Source: UBA4732 sp963823075
GTDB lineage: Bacteria > Planctomycetota > Planctomycetia > Gemmatales > Gemmataceae
Direction of reading: 5' to 3'
NCBI GenBank assembly: GCA_963823075.1
Contig: CAWGKE010000023.1
Coordinates: 1,550,001-1,614,000 of the forward strand
DNA: 64,000 nt
Numbering within the stretch: the first letter of the stretch is position 1; each line of letters opens with the position of its first letter. Below, in pieces: positions 8,136 to 17,859 of this stretch. Both the position numbers and the translations under genes were made by a program. The notes under the pieces were generated by a model that was given only the letters and a program-made list of their open reading frames with translations, ran no database searches and was not told where the DNA came from.

Positions 8136-9230
8136 TCACCCCAGCTGCTCCAGCCAGACGCGCAGGTCGTTCTCGTACTCGCTGGCCAGGTCCACCTTGA
8201 CCAGCTGGCGGTGGAAGTCCGCCGCCCCCTTGCGGCCCAGGTCGGCCGCCAGCGCGTCGGGGAAGCGGCGGCCCGGGTCGGCCGCCACCAGCCGGCGGCA
8301 CAGGTGCAGGAGCATCTCGCTGCGGCTCACCTCCGGCGGCAGCAGGACCGATAAACGCCGGTCGAGGTCGGCCTTCGCATCCCGCAACTCCTGGACGGTC
8401 GTGAGGCCCTCGAAGGGCGATCGGCCGGCCAGCATCTCGACCAGAACGTAGCCGAGGCTCGCCAGGTCGGATCGCGGCGTGCCTTCTTCCCCCGCCAGCA
8501 CCTCCGGCGCGGCGTAGGCCGGCGACCAGACCCGCCGCGCGGTGGGACGGTTCAGCTGCACCGCCGAGCCGATGTCGATCAGCTTGACGTTGCCGGTGCG
8601 CTTGAGCATCACGTTGGACGGCTTGAGGTCGCCGTGGACGATCCCCCGTCGGTGCAGCGCGGCCAGGGCCGACAGGCAGTCGCGCAGCACCCGGATAGCG
8701 ACGCCGGGCTGGAAGCGCGGCTGGGCCGGGCCGTCCGTGAGGATGACGCGCTGCACGTACTCCCACCGCTCCGGGCCGACGCGGCGCCGTGTGCGCTCCA
8801 CGATTTCCCGCGTAAGGAGGACGCGCAGGTCATAGCCGTCCAGCCATTCCATCTCCATGACGCGGACGCCGTCGAGCGTGAAGAAGTCGTGAATGTGCAG
8901 CAAGTTGTCGTGCTGGATGCGGGCCACACGGGCGGCGACCTGGGCGACGCGGCCCATGTCCTCGTCGTAGGCGGCGGCGTCGCGGTACGGCTCCGGCGAG
9001 AAGACCTTGAGCGCCACGGGCAGCGTAAAACCGTCGTCCCCGCAGCGTTCGCCGAGGTAGACGACGCCCTGGCCGCCGGCGCCGAGCTGGTGGAGCTTGC
9101 GGTAGTGCGCGGCCCAGCGCAGGGCCGGCGCGTCCGCGACGGCGCGGTAGCGGTCGAGAAGGTTTGCTGTACCCGGGTCGGGGGAGTCGGTCGGCGCGGC
9201 GGCGGGATGGTACGAGGCCGTGGAAGCCAT
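8136..9230 (-). CDS. Serine/threonine protein kinase (Hanks type, non-RD)
   Basis: This 364-residue protein has a kinase domain at about residues 50-330: glycine loop LGAGGQGVVYLGE, VALKVF (ATP-binding Lys), catalytic loop HGDLKPSNVML, metal motif DIGS in place of DFG, and the activation segment YAAPEVL. The catalytic loop has HGD instead of HRD, so the arginine that normally senses activation-loop phosphorylation is absent and the enzyme may be constitutively active. No transmembrane segment or PASTA domain follows, unlike many membrane-bound bacterial kinases. The start MASTASYHP (9230) is preceded by AGAGGAAT; a longer N-terminus is open but lacks a ribosome site. Confidence 0.9.
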   Translation of the reverse strand: MASTASYHPAAAPTDSPDPGTANLLDRYRAVADAPALRWAAHYRKLHQLGAGGQGVVYLGERCGDDGFTLPVALKVFSPEPYRDAAAYDEDMGRVAQVAARVARIQHDNLLHIHDFFTLDGVRVMEMEWLDGYDLRVLLTREIVERTRRRVGPERWEYVQRVILTDGPAQPRFQPGVAIRVLRDCLSALAALHRRGIVHGDLKPSNVMLKRTGNVKLIDIGSAVQLNRPTARRVWSPAYAAPEVLAGEEGTPRSDLASLGYVLVEMLAGRSPFEGLTTVQELRDAKADLDRRLSVLLPPEVSRSEMLLHLCRRLVAADPGRRFPDALAADLGRKGAADFHRQLVKVDLASEYENDLRVWLEQLG

Positions 9231-9388
9231 GCAGCGATTCCTCTGCCCGAGGGACGACAGCGACGCAACAGGCATTGTACAGGCGCGGCGAGCGGCCGGC
9301 GCGAACCGGCTGGTGTAGCACGATGTCCGGGACAAAGTCTACACCAACCCGCTTGCGCCGGCCGCTCACCGAAACCCAATCGTATGGG

Positions 9389-12213
9389 TCAACCCGTGTT
9401 TTTCAAGCCCGAGGCGACGCCGTTGACGCTCTCCAGCACGGCGGTGAGAAGCTCGTCCCGCGATCCGTCGCCGGCGCAGGCGTTTCAACAGCACGAGCTG
9501 GATGAAGCTGAGGGGGTCCACGTAGGGGTTGCGGCGCTGGATCGAATTGCGCAGCACCGGGGCGTGCTTCAGCAGGGCGGTCTGTCCGGTGATTTGCAGG
9601 ATGACCTCGACGGTGCGCCCGTACTCGGCCGCGATGCGGTCGAAGATGCGATCCGCCAGCGCCTGGTCCTCCACCAGATCGGCGTAGAGTCTCGCGATTG
9701 TAAGGTCCGCCTTGGCGAGAATCATCTGGGCGTTGTCGATCAGGGTGGTCCAGAACGGCCAGCGCTGGTACATGGCCCGCAGCGCGGCCAGGTCGTCGGG
9801 ATGCTCCGCCAGGTATTCGGCGACCGCGCCGCCGAGGCCGTACCAGCCGGGCAGCGTGTGCCGGCTTTGCATCCAGCTGAACACCCACGGGATGGCCCGC
9901 AGCTCGTCGATGCCCGCCGCGCCGCCCCGCCGCGGCGGCCGCGAGGCGAGCTTCAGCTGCGACACCTCGGCCAGCGGCGTCGCCTGCTCGAAGTACGTCA
10001 AAAACTCCGGCGTCTCGTAGACCAGTTCGCGGTAGTGCCGGCGGGCGGCTCGGCCAGCCGATCGAGGATGTGCTCCCAGCCCGGCTCCGGCCGGTCGTCG
10101 TCCGCCGCGAAACTGCTTCGCAAGACGGCGTTCAGCATCTGGCCCAGGTGCCGTTCCGCCACGGCGTGATGGCCGTAGCGGTCGGCGATCATCTCGCCCT
10201 GCTCGGTGATGCGCAGCCGGCCGTCCACGGTGCCGCGCGGCTGGGCGAGGATGGCGCGGTTGGCCGGGCCGCCGCCGCGACCGACCGCGCCGCCGCGGCC
10301 GTGGAAGATCTGCATCCCGACGCCCATGCGCCGGCCCACGTCGGCGACCGCCGCCTGCGCCCGGTACAGCGCCCACGCCGATTGCAGCGGCCCGCTCTCC
10401 TTGTTGCTGTCGGAATAGCCGATCATCACCTCCTGCAAGTCGCCGCGCAATTGCAAATGCTTCCGATAGACCGGCAGCATCAGCAGCCGTTGCAGCACCG
10501 CCGGGTGCTTTTCAGAGATTCCAGAGTCTCGAACAGCGGAACGATGTGCAGCCGGCTGACGCCGTCGGCCGGGCGGAACAGCCGCGCCTCCCGCGCCAGC
10601 AGCAGCACCTCCAACAGGTGGGCCGCCTCCGACGCCCCGCTGATGATGTACGTCTCCACCGCCTCGGGGCACTGCTGCTCCAGCACCGCGGCGACGGTGC
10701 GGAACGTTTCCACCACCTCGCGCGTCTCCGGCGAGAACGGCAGGTGGGCGGGGACCAGCGGCCGTGTCTGTTGCAGCTCCCGCACCAGGCAGTCGAAGCG
10801 CTCGTTGGGCGACAGCTTGGTGTAACGGGGGACGACGCCGGCCCACGCCAGGATTTCCTCCATCGCCTGGCCGTGCCGCGTGGCGTGCTGTCGCACGTCC
10901 ACGGTCAGCAGGTGCGTGCCGAAGACCTCCACCAGCCGAATGAGGTCGTGGACCAGGCCGGAGGCCGCCGCGGTCGCGCCGGCCCGGCCCAGGTCGTCGG
11001 CGATCGCTTTCAGGTCGTCGAGCAGCTCCTGCCGCCCCATGTAGACGCCGCGCGGCGGCCGCAGGTCCTCGGCCAGCCAGCGCGGCTCCAGGCCCTGGAG
11101 ATGCGCCAGCGTGAGCCGCAGCCGGGCGGCGATGAAACGGCACTTGCCGCGGTACGGCTCCACGCCGCCGTCGTCCGCGACCTCGGGCAGCACCTCGGCG
11201 TCGCGGGCCAGGGAGGCGCGGAAGGCCTCGCCCGGCTGGATGAATTGCCGCGAGTGGCTGAGCTGGCGGCCCAGCTCCTCGACGAGGTCGAGGTAATGGC
11301 GCAGCAGCGTCTCCTGATGCAGCCGGACGGCCTGGGCGGTGACGGCGTGCGTGACGTGCGGGTGGCCGTCGCGGTCGCCGCCGATCCAGGAGCCGAAGCG
11401 CAGGAAGGACGGCACGCGCCAGGGCTGTTCGGGATAGACCGCTTGCAGGGCGGCCTCCAGGTCGCGGTAGAGTCGCGGCGTCACGTCGAACAGGGCGCCC
11501 TCCACCACGTCGAGGCCCTGCCGAACCTCGTCGAGGACGGTCGGGCGGCGACCGCGCACCGTCTCGGTCAGCCAGTAGGTTTCGACCTCGTCGGCGACGG
11601 CGGCGACAGCGGCGCCGCGGTCGCGCGGCGGCAGCCGGTCGGATTCGAGCCGGTCGAGTCGGCAAGCGATCGCCTCCAGCTTTTCCAGCACGGTGCGCCG
11701 CCGCGCCTCGCTGGGGTGGGCGGTGAAGACGGGGCAGACGAGCGCCCGCCGCAGCAGCGCCTCGACGCGCTCCGCCGGGACGCCGCGCTCGCGCAGCTGC
11801 CGGAGCGCCGCCTCGGGGCTTTCGCCGAGCGGCCGCGGCGCCGTCTCCGTGCGCGCAGCCGCAGGGCGCGGACGCGAGCCTGCTGCTCCGCCAGATTAAT
11901 CAGGTCGAAATAGATGCTGAAGGCGCGGATGCAGGGTGCGCAGCGACGGCAGATCGAGGCGGTCGAGCCGATCGCGCAGCCGCCGCGCCTCGTCCACGGA
12001 CGGATTCGCTCGCAGCGCCTTGGCGGCGGCCCGCACCTCCTCCTCCAGCGCGTAGGCCTCCGCCCCGGCCAGCCGCCGGATAGCGTCGCCGAGTAGGTCG
12101 CCGAGCAGGTGGATGTCGGCGCTCAGGCCGCGCTGCACCTCGGCGGGGATCGAGCGGGGCGGCGGGGCCGCGACCGCGGCTTCAGTCGAGGTAACGGATG
12201 CGCTTGTTGACAT
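9389..12213 (-). CDS. ppc: Phosphoenolpyruvate carboxylase, multiply frameshifted
   Basis: The coding sequence is complete but spread over several frames. Repaired, it makes a protein of about 940 residues, the normal family length. It would convert PEP and bicarbonate to oxaloacetate. Visible motifs are CPVFTAHPSEARRR (VFTAHPTE signature), GSWIGGDRDGHPHV, and MIGYSDSNKESG and FHGRGGAVGRGGGP (the catalytic loops). The C-terminus SGLKNTG is typical. Breaks fall near 11927, 11872, 10513, 10047 and 9478, each fixed by one base. Five breaks in one housekeeping gene point to poor consensus sequence, or else to a dead gene. ATG 12211-12213 overlaps the end of the phosphofructokinase gene by 32 bases. 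Confidence 0.85.
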
Positions 12214-13561
12214 CGACGTTTATCGAGTGATAGGGTTGCGTGAGGTTGCCGGGCTTGAACAGGTCCTGACGGACGGCCTCCATGTCGTCGTGGCCGATGG
12301 CGTCGCGGAAGATCGGCAGCAGGTACTCCACGCCGATCTGCGACAGCCGAAGGTTTTCCGCATCGTAAAAGGTGGGATGAACCTGGCGGGCGTGGATGTG
12401 GCCCCAGCGGTCGCGGAAGTCGTTGGCGTCCACGCCGGAAACGTGGAAGCCCAGCTCGCGGTTCCACATCAGCACGGCGACGCCGTTGGCCCGGCCCTCC
12501 AGCAGGAGATCGACGGACTGGCCGCCGAGCTGGGCGCCGTAGAAGCGGTCGAAGAGGATGGGCCGGCCGCCGCGCTGGGTGTGGCCGACTTTCCGGGTGA
12601 ACACCGCCGCCTTGGCCGATTCGTTGCGGCGCTTGCTGGTGAAGTAGTCGTCGCCGAGCCGGCGGATGAGGATCTGCCGCAGGGCCTCGGCGGCCCCGCT
12701 CAGCACCTTGTTGCCGGCCGGGTCGGTGGACGCGACCTCGGCGCCGAGTTCCCGCCCTTCCTCGTCCACAACGCCCTCGGCGCAGACGATGACCGCGTTC
12801 TTTTGCAGCTCGTAAATCTCGATGATGCGCTCGACGAGCCGATCCGTGTTGAGGGGGCTTTCCGGAATGAGGACGGCGTCGGGCCGGCCGAAGGCGGCGC
12901 CGAGGGCGAGGTAGCCGGAGTGGCGTCCCATGACCTCGATGATGGCGATGCGGCGGTGGCTCTCGGCGGTGGTGCGGATGCGTTCGACGCCCTGGGCGGA
13001 GACGAACACGGCGGTGGCGTAGCCCGGCGTGGCGTAGTTGACCATGTGTTCGAGGTCGAAGCGGATGCGCGACGGGGCGCGGGCGTAGCGGTAGCCCGGC
13101 GGCGTTTCGATCGGCTCGCGGACCCACTCATCGACCTCATGGCGGTAATTGAGGCCAAGGTCGTTGTCGATGGTCTTGGGGGCCAGCACGGTCGGCAGGT
13201 GGTTCGACAGGGCCTGCATTCCGTTGAGGGTGCCGTCGCCGCCGACGCAGATGAGGCCCTCGATCTGGAGTCGGCCGAGCCGTTCGACGATCTGGCCGAT
13301 GGCCTCGTGGTCGTCGCCGTCCACGTAGTCGCGGGAGGCGCCGATGAGGGTGCCGCCGCGGGTCATGTCCAGTTCGGGGATGGGCGTGAACAGCGGGTTG
13401 AGGTGAACGTGGGGGACGCGGGGGTTGAACAGGCCGCTGAAGCCCTTGATGAAGCCGAACACCTCGATGCGGCGCTGGCTGGCGCGGGCGACGGCCCCGT
13501 GAATGGTGGCGTTGAGGGCGGGGGTGTCGCCGCCGGCGGTGAGGATGCCGATGCGTTTCAT
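12182..13561 (-). CDS. pfkA: 6-phosphofructokinase family protein
   Basis: This 459-residue protein belongs to the PFK family, which phosphorylates fructose 6-phosphate. Motifs are LTAGGDTPALNA, VGGDGTLNGM, PKTIDNDLG, MGRHSGYLALGAAFG, IPESP and VGHTQRGGRP. At the two phosphoryl-donor positions it has Gly (GGDGT) and Lys (PKTID). Gly is usual for ATP enzymes and Lys is typical of pyrophosphate-type enzymes, so the donor is probably ATP but not certain. The length fits the longer PFK subgroup rather than the 320-residue E. coli type. ATG 13559-13561 is chosen because MKRIGILTAGGD is the canonical start. PEP carboxylase follows with overlap, linking upper glycolysis to anaplerosis. Confidence 0.92.
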   Translation of the reverse strand: MKRIGILTAGGDTPALNATIHGAVARASQRRIEVFGFIKGFSGLFNPRVPHVHLNPLFTPIPELDMTRGGTLIGASRDYVDGDDHEAIGQIVERLGRLQIEGLICVGGDGTLNGMQALSNHLPTVLAPKTIDNDLGLNYRHEVDEWVREPIETPPGYRYARAPSRIRFDLEHMVNYATPGYATAVFVSAQGVERIRTTAESHRRIAIIEVMGRHSGYLALGAAFGRPDAVLIPESPLNTDRLVERIIEIYELQKNAVIVCAEGVVDEEGRELGAEVASTDPAGNKVLSGAAEALRQILIRRLGDDYFTSKRRNESAKAAVFTRKVGHTQRGGRPILFDRFYGAQLGGQSVDLLLEGRANGVAVLMWNRELGFHVSGVDANDFRDRWGHIHARQVHPTFYDAENLRLSQIGVEYLLPIFRDAIGHDDMEAVRQDLFKPGNLTQPYHSINVDVNKRIRYLD

Positions 13562-13933
13562 GGCGGATCGCCCCCGTGGGGAAGCTCCGGCGCGGCGGCG
13601 GCGCCGCCCGATCCTCTGGATCATTCTCTCGCTGCGATCTATTGTATAGAGCATTTCACGTGCCGACCGCCGCCGGACCCGCATCTGCGCATCGCCCCCG
13701 CAGCCCTGGCGCCGAGACGTGCCGGAAATACTTACGAACAGACGGGAAGCGCTGGACGGGAACGGTGGACCGAGAAAGCCCGCAACGCGGCGGCCGGAGT
13801 CGGCCGCCACGGATTCGCGCAGTCGATGCTCAGAAAAGCATCCGACAGGGCGCGGCGCTCAGGCGTGCGAGACGGGCCGGCGGACGCGGGTCGGATCGGC
13901 AACGGCGGCAATTCAGGACATGGTTTCGCGGGC
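13562..13933. other. Intergenic region upstream of the phosphofructokinase gene
   Basis: No convincing gene is seen in these 372 bases. An AT-rich patch near 13636-13652 (plus strand CTATTGTATAGAGCATT) is the likeliest place for the minus-strand phosphofructokinase promoter, but no confident -35/-10 pair can be drawn. No strong hairpin or repeat is present. Confidence 0.4.
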
Positions 13934-15115
13934 TTACTTCACGTTCTGCAAGCCGGCGGGGAGCGGTTTGCCGGTCACAAGCGCGAACGTTTCGCGCACC
14001 TGCTCAAACCCCGTCTTCAGAAGGAAATTCGAGTCGCGGCCGTAACTCTTGGCGCCGAGGACGAAGAAGTTCGGCTCCGGGCAGCGCGGGCCGGCCGGAC
14101 GCAGCGAATCGCAGCTCTCCGGCACCTGCAATTCGCGGTACAGCTCCGCGTCCGGCGAATAGCCGACGTTGGCGACGACGCGCTCCACGTCCCAGGAAAC
14201 GGGCTTGCCGCCGCTGCGGCCGCTGACCTTGAAGCCGCGGTCGGGGCCGGCCGTCTCGATCGCCTCGACGACGGTCTGCGCGTGGAACTCGACGTTGCCG
14301 TCGGGCCGCGTGGCCAGGTTGTTGGCCCGCACGGCCAGCAGGTCGCGCTCGCGCAGCGGGTCGCCGCCGATACGCCGGATCGGCAGCGTGCCGGCGCCGC
14401 GGGCCAGCCAGATCACCCACGTCGCCGGGTGCTTTTCCGCCAGCGCGGCCAGGGTACACACCGTCGTCGCCGCCGAGCAGCCGGAGCCGATCACCAGAGT
14501 CGTTTTATCCGCATAATGCGCTCGCCGCTCGCCGGCCACGTCTTCCAGGCCGAAGGCGACGTAGGGCCGGGCGGCGGCCTCGCCGACGGCCGGGATGCCG
14601 CCGTCGCCGAGCCGGCGCGGATGGCCGTAGACGCCGGTGCAATCCAGCACCACGTCGGCCTCCTCGACGCGCTCGCGGCCCTTGTCGTCGCGCAGCAGCA
14701 GACGGAACGGCTCCTTGCCGCGGCGGGCGTCGCCGGGGTGGTCGCCCTTGAGGAGGCCGCGGCGTCCGACGTGCAGCACGGCCGTGCCCTCGTGAATGGC
14801 CGGCGTCAGCGCCGGCGCCAGCGCCAGCGGCTCCAGATATACAGCGAGGTGCTCGCGGCCGGTGAGAATGGCGTTGGCGTCCGGCAGCGGATGTTGCGGC
14901 TGATCGGCGCGAATGCGGGCGCGGCCCAGCGGCGTCGAGTTCATGCCGAACGGGCTGAACAGGCGGACGTGGCCCCAGCGGCGCAAATGCTCGCCGACCC
15001 GGCCGCGCTCGTAGACCGCGAACGGCAGATTGAGCGCCGAGGCGCACAGGGCGGCCTCCAGGCCGACCGGCCCGGCGCCGAGAACGGCGACCCGCGGCGG
15101 TTCCGTCCGCGCCAT
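13934..15115 (-). CDS. FAD/NAD(P)-binding oxidoreductase (flavin monooxygenase-like)
   Basis: This 393-residue protein has two dinucleotide-binding motifs: the N-terminal AVLGAGPVGLEAAL (FAD, GxGxxG) and the central LVIGSGCSAATTV (NADPH-type GxGxSA). It also has VVLDCTGVYGHPRR and the C-terminal FFVLGAKSYGRDSNFLL, which would contact the flavin. The layout matches single-component flavin monooxygenases and thioredoxin-reductase-like proteins without a redox CxxC pair. The substrate is unknown. ATG 15113-15115 has GGAAGGGAG upstream. It follows the second Uma2 gene by 19 bases, so both are probably co-transcribed. Confidence 0.82.
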   Translation of the reverse strand: MARTEPPRVAVLGAGPVGLEAALCASALNLPFAVYERGRVGEHLRRWGHVRLFSPFGMNSTPLGRARIRADQPQHPLPDANAILTGREHLAVYLEPLALAPALTPAIHEGTAVLHVGRRGLLKGDHPGDARRGKEPFRLLLRDDKGRERVEEADVVLDCTGVYGHPRRLGDGGIPAVGEAAARPYVAFGLEDVAGERRAHYADKTTLVIGSGCSAATTVCTLAALAEKHPATWVIWLARGAGTLPIRRIGGDPLRERDLLAVRANNLATRPDGNVEFHAQTVVEAIETAGPDRGFKVSGRSGGKPVSWDVERVVANVGYSPDAELYRELQVPESCDSLRPAGPRCPEPNFFVLGAKSYGRDSNFLLKTGFEQVRETFALVTGKPLPAGLQNVK

Positions 15116-15134
15116 AGGAACTCCCTTCCGTGGT

Positions 15135-15898
15135 CTACGCGGGAGGCTTGTCCGGATCGACGCCCAGCGCGCGGAGCATGGCCGCGAGGCGCTCGGCCCG
15201 CTCGTGTTCCTGCGACCCCCGTTGGCTCGCCTCGTCCGCCCGCTTCCGCTCTTCTTCGGCCCGCCGCGCGGCCTGATCCGCGCGCGGCGCTCCTCCTCCG
15301 CCCGCCGGTCAGCCTCCCGCGCCGCCTTGTCTAATTCCAGGACCGTCTGGAAGCGCGTCCCGTCCGGGCGGTAAAGGACCAGTTCCTCCCCGGACATGTC
15401 GAAACGCACGCTCAGCCGCGGACTGGTCCACCCGTCCATCGGGAGGATGGGCCGCAAGCGCCCCTCCTGCCGCCGCCAGCCGGCCAGTTCCACCATGTTA
15501 GGGTCGTAGACGTAATACTCCTCCACGCCGTGCCGGTCGTAGAACGCGAACTTCTCGTCCATCTCCTCCGGGCGGTTGCTCGGCGACAGGATCTCGAAGA
15601 CGACGTGCGGCGCGACGCCTCCTTCCCGCCACTGCCGGTAAGAAGGGCGATGGCCGGCGGGCCGTCCGAAGGCGACGAGGACGTCGGGCGCCGCGCGGAT
15701 TCCCGGCTCGCCCTCCACCGGGTACCAGAACAGATCGCCCGCGATGAAAATGTTCGGGTCGGCGCGGAAGACAATGTCCAGGTTGCCTTTGATGGTCGTG
15801 ATCCACTCGTATTGGAGGGTGTTTTCCGCCATCGGCTTGCCGTCGGTTTCCGGGTAAACCACCTGATCCTGGTCTTGCTCTTCCCGAATTTGCGTCAT
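15135..15898 (-). CDS. Uma2 family protein, frameshifted near C-terminus
   Basis: This is a second Uma2-type protein, about 254 residues when repaired. It has WITTIKGNLDIVF, IRAAPDVLVAFG (Asp), HVVFEILSPSNRPEEMDEK (Glu) and VEEYYVYDP. A basic coiled-coil tail follows (AREADRRAEEERRAR), then the frame breaks near 15285. One base restores ERAERLAAMLRALGVDPDKP and a stop at 15135-15137, a very common Uma2 ending in this phylum. Without repair, the reading runs on into the flavoprotein, which would create a false fusion. ATG is at 15896-15898. Confidence 0.85.
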
Positions 15899-15980
15899 GG
15901 CTGTGGCCTGCAAAATAGCGCCTGGGCAAGATGATGATACCTGGACGAGGTGCAAAATGGAACCGGAGTCGGAAGCCCCT

Positions 15981-17675
15981 CTACTTCCCCGGCTCCGCGT
16001 CCATTACGCAGACGTAGCCTCGGTCGGGCAGCCGCACGCAGGCGTAACCCACTGCTTTGAGATCCGGATTGAGCAGCGGCGCGCGGTGGAACAGCGTGTC
16101 GATCCACCCGTCCACCGCGGCGCCGGCGTCGGGTTCCCGCGCCACCACCGACGCCCGGCCGGCCCGGCGGCCCTCCGCCGTCGCCCCCGGCAGCGACGCA
16201 TCCTCGTCGTGCATCCCGAGGCCCTGCGCGGCCGGCTGGTCGATGTTCCGCGCCAGGTAGTTGGCGTGCAGCCGGCAGCCCTTCGACCGCTCCTCGTCGA
16301 GCGTCACCGGCGCCAGCCCGGCCGTCCGACGGTAGGCGTTCAGCGACTCGACGGCCGCCGCCGCGAACGCCGCTTCGTCGTCGTCCGAGTCGCCGGCGGT
16401 GTGGAAGTCCCACGTCCGCGTCCACGCCTCGCCGCCGACCTTCGCGGATGTCACCACAGTGTATTTCGCGCCGGGCCGCAGCACGCTTTTCGGGACCAGG
16501 CCGATGCCGTGCTGCGGGACGCCGCGGATCGCCGGATCTTTGGGAGTGGATACATAGCTTTCCACTTCCTTGCCCGCCTCATCGAGGAGCCGGGCCTCCA
16601 CGTCCGCGATCGCGGTGCGCGGCGGGAACAGGGCCGTGACCGCGTAGCCGCAGGGGGCCTTGGCGTCCGCGTCGGGGATCGGCGGCGCCTCGCCGGACGG
16701 GTAGGCCGTCGGCACGCCCTTCTGATCGGGGCCGGGGAACAGAACGGCCTCGGCCGGCCCGCGCTCGCCGCGACCGCTCTGAGCGTCGATCACCCAGACG
16801 AAGCCGCCCGCCGCGTGCGGCGCGGCCCCGACGCCGAGCTTCCGCACCGCCGCGTCCAGAACCATCTCCCGGGCGATGAACGAGGCGACGCACCAGTCCG
16901 CCGACGATTCCGCCCCGCCGCCGGCGTCCACCAGGGCCCGCCGCGCCACGCGCCGGCCCTCGTCGCTCGCGCCGGGCAGGGTCGCGTCCTCGTCGTTCCA
17001 ATTCAGGTCTTTTTCATCAAAATTCCGCTCCAGGTAGCGGGCGTGGGCGGTGCAGGGGGCGGACAGGTCGGCGTCGGCGGAAACGGGGTCCAGCCCCGCG
17101 GCCTTGCGGTGGGCGTTCAGCCGCTGGAGGAAGGCCTTGACCGCCCCCTCGGCCGCCTCCTCTTCGCCGGCCGTGGTGAACGACCAGGCGCGCGACCAGT
17201 CCTTGCCGCCGGCCTCGGCGGACAGGCGCACGGTGTAGGCCCGGTCGGGCGCCAGCGGCTTTTTCGCTATAATGCAGATCGTGTTTTGCTGGGCGTCGGG
17301 CCGGTGCGGGTCGGCCGGCGCCTCCGGCGACGACGCCCACGCCTCGACCTCCCGGCCGTCGGGGTCGAGCAGGGTCGCGCGAGCCTTGCGGACGGCGACG
17401 CTCCGCGGAAAGGTCGCGGTTATCGGGAATCCCGCGACGCCGCCGTGGGCCTCGGGGATGGGGTCGGGGACCTCGTGGCCGGGGAAGGCGACCGGGACGC
17501 CCTTCTGACCGTCCACCGGGTAGATCACGACGCCAGCCGCGGGCGTCTCGTGCGGGGGCGTTTCCCGCGCCCGGCCGTCGGCGCCGCACGGCGGGGCGAA
17601 AACCATCGCGGTCCCGACGGCCGCCAGCAGCGCCAGGACCGTCCGGCAGGTGGCACAGGTGAACTGGACGCGCAT
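15981..17675 (-). CDS. Secreted protein with two tandem CAP (SCP-like) domains
   Basis: This 564-residue protein has an N-terminal signal peptide (TVLALLAAVGTAMVFAPPCGA). It is an internal duplication. Each half has an Ig-like module (VVIYPVDGQKGVPVAFPGHE; AVLFPGPDQKGVPTAYPSGE) followed by a CAP domain (FLQRLNAHRKAAGLDPV; ESLNAYRRTAGLAPVTL) with histidines in AHARYLERN and LHANYLARN. CAP proteins are secreted and have varied roles (protease-like, sterol or peptide binding), so function here is open. ATG 17673-17675 follows GGGAGGGCG. It is divergent from the zinc-ribbon gene at 17860. Confidence 0.85.
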   Translation of the reverse strand: MRVQFTCATCRTVLALLAAVGTAMVFAPPCGADGRARETPPHETPAAGVVIYPVDGQKGVPVAFPGHEVPDPIPEAHGGVAGFPITATFPRSVAVRKARATLLDPDGREVEAWASSPEAPADPHRPDAQQNTICIIAKKPLAPDRAYTVRLSAEAGGKDWSRAWSFTTAGEEEAAEGAVKAFLQRLNAHRKAAGLDPVSADADLSAPCTAHARYLERNFDEKDLNWNDEDATLPGASDEGRRVARRALVDAGGGAESSADWCVASFIAREMVLDAAVRKLGVGAAPHAAGGFVWVIDAQSGRGERGPAEAVLFPGPDQKGVPTAYPSGEAPPIPDADAKAPCGYAVTALFPPRTAIADVEARLLDEAGKEVESYVSTPKDPAIRGVPQHGIGLVPKSVLRPGAKYTVVTSAKVGGEAWTRTWDFHTAGDSDDDEAAFAAAAVESLNAYRRTAGLAPVTLDEERSKGCRLHANYLARNIDQPAAQGLGMHDEDASLPGATAEGRRAGRASVVAREPDAGAAVDGWIDTLFHRAPLLNPDLKAVGYACVRLPDRGYVCVMDAEPGK

Positions 17676-17859
17676 GGCGTGATCGCCCTCCCGACGTTCC
17701 ACAGCTTCCCGCTGAGATCCTATCTCCTTACGGCCGGCGCCGCGCCCCCGTTCGCCGCATTCGGTTGCGGCGGCGCCCCCGGAAGATACAATGGAGCCAG
17801 GCGTTCGCCAACCCCTTCCGTCGAGGGTCGGAGGCGCCGCGCAACCAAGGGCTTCCCTC

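Noticed and set aside
12113..15334. Plus-strand open frame of about 1070 codons across the phosphofructokinase and flavoprotein genes
   Set aside because: It has no recognisable domain and covers two genes with strong family motifs on the other strand.
13934..15898. Apparent Uma2-flavoprotein fusion in one continuous frame
   Set aside because: The run-on frame is caused by an indel near 15285. In the corrected frame the Uma2 protein ends with its usual C-terminus and the flavoprotein has its own start and ribosome site.
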